Program-made: the position numbers and the translations under genes
The notes under the pieces: model-generated
Told to the model about the DNA's origin: nothing
The model's database searches: none
Seen by the model: only the letters and a program-made list of their open reading frames with translations
Shown here: positions 4,960 through 9,665 of the stretch, one piece after another
Layout: each line of letters begins with the position of its first letter
Position numbering within the stretch: the stretch's first letter is position 1
Assembly: GCA_913773715.1 (NCBI GenBank)
Contig: CAJYHD010000725.1
Coordinates: forward strand, 1-9,665
Origin: an uncultured Sphingobium sp.
Lineage (GTDB): Bacteria > Pseudomonadota > Alphaproteobacteria > Sphingomonadales > Sphingomonadaceae
Direction of reading: 5' to 3'
Length of the DNA stretch: 9,665 bases

Positions 4960-7647
4960 ATGACCGACTGGTCGGAAAGCCTTGCGCGGCTGCGCGCCCA
5001 TTCACCTTTTTTGAGCAGAGCGATGGACCGGTTTCCATCCGTTGCGGAGCAGCTTGAAGCGGGCGATCCTGATGCGGCGCTGCTCGCCGCGCACGCTGCC
5101 GGAACCCGGGAAGACGGCGTCGCCCGTTCGCTTCGGCGGCGGCGCGGTGCCATCGCGCTGGTCACGGCGGCGGCGGATCTTGCGGGCGCCTGGGACCTCA
5201 CCAAAGTCACCCGCACCCTGTCGGATTTCGCCGATCAGGCGCTGGAGGAGGCGATCTCCGCAGCGTTTCAGGAACGCTACCCCGATGCGGAGCAGCGCGG
5301 TTTCGTCGTCCTGGCGCTTGGCAAGCATGGCAGCCGCGAACTCAACTACTCGTCGGACATCGACCCGATCCTGCTCTACGATCCGCGCATATTGCCCCAT
5401 GGCGAGCGTGAAGATGTGGCGGACGCCGCCGTGCGGATCGGGCGGCGCGTGAGCGAACTGCTGACGGCACGCGACGGCGACGGCTATGTCTTCCGGGTGG
5501 ATCTGCGCCTGCGACCTTCGCCCGAAGCGACGCCGATCGCGCTGCCGGTGGAGGCAGCGATCGGCTATTATGAATCGACTGCGCTCGGCTGGGAGCAGGC
5601 CGCTTTCATCCGTGCCCGCCCCGCAGCGGGCGACATGGCGCTGGGCGAATATTTCCTGCGGCAGATACGGCCCTTCGTCTGGCGGCGCAGCCTCGACTTC
5701 AGCGCAATCGACGCCATCGTCGATATTTCACGCCGCATCCGCGATCATTATGCGCAGGGGCAGGCGTTCGGGCCTGGCTTCGATCTCAAGCGAGGGCGCG
5801 GCGGCATTCGCGAAGTAGAATTTTTCGCGCAGGTGCATCAATTGATCCACGGGGGGCGCGACCCGTCACTTCGGTCCGGCTACACGCGCACTGCGCTCGC
5901 GGCGCTCGCGCAGGCTGGTGTGATCGAGGTGGATGTCGCCAGCCGCCTCTCGCAAGCCTATGTCGTTTTCCGCACGATCGAACATCGTCTCCAGATGGTG
6001 GAGGATCGTCAGACGCACGAATTGCCCAAGTCGCGCGAGGCGCTCGACAATGTCGCCCGCCTGCACGGGTTGGCAGACAGCGAAGCGTTGCTCGACCTGC
6101 TTCGTCCGCATGTCGATTGGGTCGGGCGAAACTATGACAGGCTCAGCCCGGAGCGTGACGATGCCGCACTGTCGCAGGATGAAGAGCGTTTGTCGTCGCA
6201 ACTCAAGGATTTGGGCTTCATCGACATAGACACCCCGCTCGCGCGCATCCGCCGCTGGCGGGGCGGCACGATCCGCGCGCTCCGTAGCGCACCGTCGAGG
6301 GAGGCGCTGGAGGAACTGCTGCCGGGCTTGATGCGGATATTGGCGAAGGCGCCCGATCCGTCGCGCGCGCTCAATCGTCTGGACGACATGATCGCCCGGC
6401 TGCCGAGCGCCATCAATTTCTTCAAACTGCTGGCTGCGCGCCCTGCGTTGGTCGAGTTGCTGTCCGAGATTTTAAGCCACGCGCCGACGCTTGCCGACGC
6501 GCTGGCGCGCCGCCCCGAACTGCTGGACGGGCTGATCGACGCCTCCGCCTTCGACACGCCGCCGCCTGTCGCGCAACTGGCCGAACAATTTGCGGCGCTG
6601 GAGCCGGGCGAGGATTATCAGGCCTTGCTCGACCGCGTGCGCCAACGCGTTAACGACCGCCGCTTCGCGCTGGGCGCGCAGATCATTCGTGGCGGCGACC
6701 CGCTGGAGGCAGGCAGGGGCTATGGCCGCGTCGCCGAGGCCGCGATTGAAGCCTTGGCCAGTGCGACCGTCGCCGAGTTCGAAGCCACGCATGGCAAGGT
6801 GCCGGGCGGCGAACTGGCGATCGTGGCGCTCGGGCGGCTGGGTGGCGGCGTGCTGACCCATGCGTCCGATCTCGATCTCGTGTACCTCTTCACCGGCGAT
6901 TTCCAGACGGAATCGGACGGCGCAAAGCCACTCGGCGCGACGCAATATTTCAATCGCCTTGCCCAGCGCGTGACCAATGCGCTGTCGGTGCAGACCGCGT
7001 CAGGCCCGCTCTACGAAGTCGATACCCGCCTCCGCCCGTCCGGCGCGCAGGGGCTACTCGCTGCCAGCCTGGACAGCTTCGCGCGCTATCAACGGGAGGA
7101 AGCCTGGGCGTGGGAGCATCTTGCACTGACGCGCGCGCGGCCCGTCTATGGATCGCCCGAAGCACGCGCTGCGCTCAACGCCGTCCTCGAAAAAACGCTA
7201 CGGCAACCAAGAGATTTCGACGATCTCGCCCGCGCCGCCGTCAAGATGCGCGGCGACATCGCGCGCCACAAGCCGCCAGCAGGCGATCTTGACGTCAAGC
7301 TGGTGCCGGGCGGGCTGGTCGATCTGGAATTCCTCATCCATATCAATCAGTTGCACCACACGATAGCCTTTGATCCCGACCTGTCGAGCGCGCTGGCTGA
7401 ACTCATTGCAAAAAACCTCGCACCTGTCCAGCTCAGTGTCGCTCTTGATCTCATCACGCGCTTCCTGATCGTCTCGCGCCTTGTCTCGCCCAAGTCCACC
7501 GAGCCGCCCGAAGCGACCCGCCCGCTGGTCGCGCGGGCCTGCGGGGCGAAGGATTGGGACGATCTGCTTGAAAGCTACGCAGCGGCGCGGCAAAGCGTGT
7601 CCGAAGCCTGGGCCGCACTTGCCGCGCCCTATCAGGAGGAGCCGTGA
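4960..7647 (+). CDS. glnE: Bifunctional glutamine synthetase adenylyltransferase / adenylyl-removing enzyme
   Basis: This 895-residue cytoplasmic enzyme sets glutamine synthetase activity by adding AMP to, or phosphorolytically removing it from, a tyrosine of GlnA, in response to PII and glutamine. Two nucleotidyltransferase domains are visible. The N-terminal deadenylase has GSRELNYSSDID (124-135, Asp133 and Asp135), followed by KRGRGGIREVEFF (277-289). The C-terminal adenylyltransferase has GRLGGGVLTHASDLD (625-639, Asp637 and Asp639), followed by VPGGLVDLEF (782-791). Both Asp pairs are intact, so both activities should be present. The linker between them is helical. The length is slightly below the E. 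coli enzyme (about 946) and normal for alphaproteobacteria. The ATG at 4960 is chosen over 4954 because AGGAG at 4947-4951 is spaced 8 bases from it. The stop TGA shares one base with the next ATG (TGATG), so it leads a coupled operon. Confidence 0.96.
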   Translation: MTDWSESLARLRAHSPFLSRAMDRFPSVAEQLEAGDPDAALLAAHAAGTREDGVARSLRRRRGAIALVTAAADLAGAWDLTKVTRTLSDFADQALEEAISAAFQERYPDAEQRGFVVLALGKHGSRELNYSSDIDPILLYDPRILPHGEREDVADAAVRIGRRVSELLTARDGDGYVFRVDLRLRPSPEATPIALPVEAAIGYYESTALGWEQAAFIRARPAAGDMALGEYFLRQIRPFVWRRSLDFSAIDAIVDISRRIRDHYAQGQAFGPGFDLKRGRGGIREVEFFAQVHQLIHGGRDPSLRSGYTRTALAALAQAGVIEVDVASRLSQAYVVFRTIEHRLQMVEDRQTHELPKSREALDNVARLHGLADSEALLDLLRPHVDWVGRNYDRLSPERDDAALSQDEERLSSQLKDLGFIDIDTPLARIRRWRGGTIRALRSAPSREALEELLPGLMRILAKAPDPSRALNRLDDMIARLPSAINFFKLLAARPALVELLSEILSHAPTLADALARRPELLDGLIDASAFDTPPPVAQLAEQFAALEPGEDYQALLDRVRQRVNDRRFALGAQIIRGGDPLEAGRGYGRVAEAAIEALASATVAEFEATHGKVPGGELAIVALGRLGGGVLTHASDLDLVYLFTGDFQTESDGAKPLGATQYFNRLAQRVTNALSVQTASGPLYEVDTRLRPSGAQGLLAASLDSFARYQREEAWAWEHLALTRARPVYGSPEARAALNAVLEKTLRQPRDFDDLARAAVKMRGDIARHKPPAGDLDVKLVPGGLVDLEFLIHINQLHHTIAFDPDLSSALAELIAKNLAPVQLSVALDLITRFLIVSRLVSPKSTEPPEATRPLVARACGAKDWDDLLESYAAARQSVSEAWAALAAPYQEEP
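7634..7639 (+). promoter_or_regulatory. Ribosome binding site for the peroxiredoxin gene, inside the glnE 3' end
   Basis: AGGAGG lies 7 bases before the ATG at 7647 and 4 bases before an in-frame GTG at 7644. The distance favours the ATG and gives the TGATG overlap with the glnE stop. Confidence 0.65.
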
Positions 7648-8108
7648 TGCTGGAACAGGGTGCGACCATTCCGACCGTGACGCTGAAGGATGCCGAGGGT
7701 GCCGACTTCGCGCTCGACGCCTATCGCGGCAAGCCTTCGGTCGTGTATTTCTATCCAAAGGCGGATACCCCCGGCTGCACCAACGAAGCCAAGGACTTCA
7801 CCGCCATCGCGGACGAGTTTGCGGAAGCGGGCGTTCCGGTGATCGGCATCTCGAAGGACAAGCCGGCCAAGCTCAAGAAGTTCGCGGAGAAATATGGCCT
7901 GCGCGTCATCCTGGCTTCGGACGAGGAGGGCGCAGCTTGCGAAGCATTCGGCACCTGGGTCGAAAAGTCGCTTTACGGCCGCAAATATATGGGGATCGAG
8001 CGCGCGACCTTCCTGGCTGACGCTGACGGCGTCATCCAGCGCATATGGCCGAAGGTGAAGGTTAAGGGTCATGCCGAGGAGGTGTTGACGGCGGTGCGGG
8101 CGCTTTGA
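7647..8108 (+). CDS. bcp: Bcp/PrxQ-type thiol peroxiredoxin
   Basis: This 153-residue cytoplasmic peroxidase reduces hydrogen peroxide and organic hydroperoxides using thioredoxin-type reductants. The thioredoxin-fold AhpC/TSA domain spans nearly the whole protein. YFYPKADTPGCT (34-45) carries the peroxidatic Cys44 in the invariant TPGCT motif. GISKDKP (67-73), KFAEKYGL (78-85) and YMGIERATFL (114-123) are typical Bcp landmarks. E. coli Bcp has its resolving Cys five residues after the peroxidatic one; here that position is Lys49. The only other cysteine is Cys98 (AACEAFG), at the place of E. coli Cys99. The enzyme is therefore either 1-Cys or uses Cys98 to resolve the sulfenic acid. It is translationally coupled to glnE and its own stop overlaps the next gene. 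Family call certain, mechanism uncertain. Confidence 0.94.
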   Translation: MLEQGATIPTVTLKDAEGADFALDAYRGKPSVVYFYPKADTPGCTNEAKDFTAIADEFAEAGVPVIGISKDKPAKLKKFAEKYGLRVILASDEEGAACEAFGTWVEKSLYGRKYMGIERATFLADADGVIQRIWPKVKVKGHAEEVLTAVRAL

Positions 8109-8902
8109 CAGGAACAAGCGTCGCTTTCGCCTGTGCCGAGGTTCTGCTGACGCCCGATCCTGTGGCCAAGCTCATGGCGGCGCGTGCTGCTGCCCGGAGC
8201 TGGCGGCTCGGGCGGCTCGATCATCGCTTCGATGTCACCATGCCGGATCGTCCTGCGCGACCGGAACGGCCCGAACTGCTCCCGCCTGCCCAGATGCCCC
8301 GACGCAAGAAGGCCGGATCGGAGCGGGCGCGTATCGCTATGCTCCATGCGCTGGCGCATATCGAATTCGTCGCGATCGATCTCGCCTTCGATCTCATAGG
8401 CCGCTTCGGCAGCGAATTTCCGCGCACCTTCGTTGATGACTGGATGCGCGTCGGCGCGGATGAAGCGATGCACTTCGCGCTACTCGACCGACGCCTGCGG
8501 TCGCTTGGCAGTCATTATGGCGCGCTCCCCGCGCATGACGGTCTGTGGCAATCGGCGGAGGAAACGGCGGGGGACGCGATGGCGCGCCTGGCTATCGTCC
8601 CGATGGTGCTGGAGGCGCGCGCGCTCGATATCACGCCTTCGACGGTCGCCCGGTTTGCAGAGGTGGGGGACGACGCGTCCGCCCGGATGCTGTCACGCAT
8701 CATGACTGATGAGATTCGTCATGTCGCGGCAGGGACGAAATGGTTCAACTGGGCGACGAACAGAATGGGGCTAGACCCTGCCAATCATTACCAAATCCTT
8801 GTGAAACGCCATTTTCATGGGAGCGTTAAGCCGCCGTTCAACGACTCGGCGCGTCGGCAAGCCGGTTTGACGCTCGAATATTATGCGGCGCTTGCAAGCT
8901 GA
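8105..8902 (+). CDS. Ferritin-like DUF455 protein, probable di-iron enzyme
   Basis: The product has 265 residues from a TTG codon that overlaps the peroxiredoxin stop (TTGA). The TTG is preferred because the segment it encodes (AEVLLTPDPVAKLMAARAAA, 11-30) matches the usual N-terminus of DUF455 proteins; the first in-frame ATG comes 23 codons later and would delete it. RPARPERPELLPP and MPRR (49-67) are family hallmarks. A four-helix bundle follows with a full ferritin-like ligand set: Glu87 (HIEF), Glu120 and His123 (DEAMH), Glu170 (LEAR), Glu203 and His206 (DEIRH). This predicts a di-iron or similar dimetal site. The fold resembles that of MiaE-type tRNA hydroxylases, but no substrate is established for DUF455. 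No ribosome site is well placed, so translation probably depends on coupling to the peroxiredoxin gene. Family call firm, reaction unknown. Confidence 0.88.
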   Translation: MTGTSVAFACAEVLLTPDPVAKLMAARAAARSWRLGRLDHRFDVTMPDRPARPERPELLPPAQMPRRKKAGSERARIAMLHALAHIEFVAIDLAFDLIGRFGSEFPRTFVDDWMRVGADEAMHFALLDRRLRSLGSHYGALPAHDGLWQSAEETAGDAMARLAIVPMVLEARALDITPSTVARFAEVGDDASARMLSRIMTDEIRHVAAGTKWFNWATNRMGLDPANHYQILVKRHFHGSVKPPFNDSARRQAGLTLEYYAALAS

Positions 8903-9008
8903 GCCGCAATTTGCACTGTGCGGAGCGCGGGGGTGCTTAGGCACCGGAAAACACACACAAGTCCATGTGCCGACAGGCTGATGCCTTCGGTCTTCAGTCG
9001 GGGTCTGC
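8903..9008 (+). other. Intergenic region before the M23 peptidase, with a small hairpin
   Basis: These 106 bases separate the DUF455 stop from the M23 start. They contain a 5-base perfect stem with a 4-base loop, GGTGC-TTAG-GCACC (8932-8945), followed by AAAACACACACAA rather than a T-run, so it is not a standard terminator on the plus strand. GGGG at 9000-9003 lies 5 bases from the M23 ATG and may serve as its ribosome site. I see no convincing -35/-10 pair. Confidence 0.4.
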
Positions 9009-9619
9009 ATGTCGGTTTCTTTCTCGGTCAACGTTCGCGAATCGCGCTTGTTCCAGTCTGCGGTAAAAGTGGCTCACCTGATCGGCGCTTCGGCAGTTGC
9101 CGCCTCGCTCTGCGCCGCAGCCCCGGCACATGCGGCCGAAGATGACGACCCCTACGGAGATGCGTCGGAAATCAACACGAGCAAGCTTGGTCCGGCTGAC
9201 GTCGGCTTCTCCAATCTTTTTGCCAGCATGCAGCGCATGGACGGCAACGTGAAGACCGCTGCCTACATTCCCTCGGGCCGTCCGGTCGAAAAGCTCTCGC
9301 TGACCTCGAACTTCGGCGTTCGCTCCGATCCATTCAACGGCGGCGCGCGTATGCACAAGGGTATTGATATTCCGGGTCCCGTCGGCACGCCGATCCATGC
9401 GACCGCTGATGGCATCGTCAGCCGCTCGGGCTGGGCCAGCGGCTATGGCAACCTCGTGCAGATTTCGCACGGCAGCGGCATGGAAACGCGCTACGGCCAC
9501 ATGTCCAAGCTGCTCGTTCCTGCCAACAGCTACGTCCATCGTGGTCAGGTTATCGGCCTGATGGGATCGACCGGTCGTTCGACGGGTAGCCACCTTCATT
9601 ATGAAGTCCGCGTCGATGG
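9009..9619 (+). CDS. Exported M23 (LytM-type) peptidoglycan endopeptidase, 3' end missing
   Basis: An ATG at 9009 opens a frame that stays open to the end of the real sequence, giving about 203 residues; the upstream in-frame stop is at 8979-8981. A long basic N-region (1-20) and a hydrophobic stretch (about 21-40) ending in Ala-His-Ala before Ala43 form a signal peptide, so the enzyme is exported. After a short acidic linker the M23 domain begins near residue 97 (LTSNFGVRSDPF). Ligands and catalytic residues expected from LytM are all present: His116 and Asp120 (HKGID), His164 (RYGH), His195 and His197 (HLHYE). All read as intact, so an active zinc endopeptidase cutting peptide cross-links is predicted. 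The C-terminus after VRVDG is lost because adapter sequence replaces it from 9620. Separate from the glnE operon by 106 bases. Confidence 0.88.
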
Positions 9620-9665
9620 AGATCGGAAGAGCACACGTCTGAACTCCAGTCACTGCATACAAACT
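9620..9665. other. Illumina TruSeq adapter and index-like bases (sequencing artefact)
   Basis: From 9620 the sequence reads AGATCGGAAGAGCACACGTC and continues exactly as the TruSeq read-1 adapter to CAC at 9653. The remaining 12 bases (TGCATACAAACT) occupy the place of the sample index and the start of the next adapter segment. This is library sequence, not genome. Base 9620 (A) could belong to either side. On the minus strand it encodes the peptide TGVQTCALPI, a translation of this adapter. Confidence 0.97.

Noticed and set aside
7198..7758. A 186-codon minus-strand frame opposite the glnE 3' end
   Set aside because: It is antisense across glnE and bcp, both strongly supported; no motif and no ribosome site.
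8994..9662. A 222-codon minus-strand frame covering the M23 peptidase
   Set aside because: Its first residues come from the sequencing adapter and the rest is antisense to a clear M23 domain.
1..9665. Defence system, CRISPR array, prophage or transposon
   Set aside because: No repeats, integrases, transposases or recognisable defence domains on either strand; all larger genes belong to housekeeping families.

Overview
This is a GC-rich bacterial chromosomal segment, most likely from a sphingomonad-type alphaproteobacterium. That placement is inferred from the gene families, the GC-rich codon use and the weak -35/-10 signals; there is no rRNA or other marker to fix it. I see no tRNA, rRNA, CRISPR array, insertion sequence, phage gene or recognisable defence module. 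Most of the window is ordinary core-genome content.

Left part (1-3237), all on the minus strand: the N-terminal part of an exported M20D-type amidohydrolase, cut by the window edge; an exported outer-membrane beta-barrel protein followed by a clear rho-independent terminator; and a two-gene unit made of a patatin-like phospholipase and 3-hydroxybutyrate dehydrogenase. The stop of the patatin gene and the start of the dehydrogenase gene share an ATGA, which suggests a functional link between lipid or polyhydroxybutyrate breakdown and 3-hydroxybutyrate oxidation.

Middle part (3238-4906): a plus-strand, membrane-anchored zinc metallopeptidase of the YpfJ type reads divergently from the patatin gene. 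It converges on a short minus-strand gene for a membrane-anchored proline-rich protein. Next comes a 63-residue minus-strand gene whose C-terminal half resembles NepR, the anti-sigma factor of the alphaproteobacterial general stress response. It has its own terminator, and an EcfG-like promoter (GAAAC-N16-CGTT) lies directly upstream. No ecfG or phyR is present in the window.

Right part (4960-9619), all on the plus strand: glnE (glutamine synthetase adenylyltransferase/deadenylase), a Bcp/PrxQ peroxiredoxin and a ferritin-like DUF455 protein. These are joined by a 1-base and a 4-base overlap, so they look like one translationally coupled operon. After a 106-base gap comes an exported M23 (LytM-type) peptidase that runs off the end of the real sequence.

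The last 46 bases are not genomic. From 9620 the sequence is Illumina TruSeq adapter followed by index-like bases, so the genuine sequence stops at about 9619.
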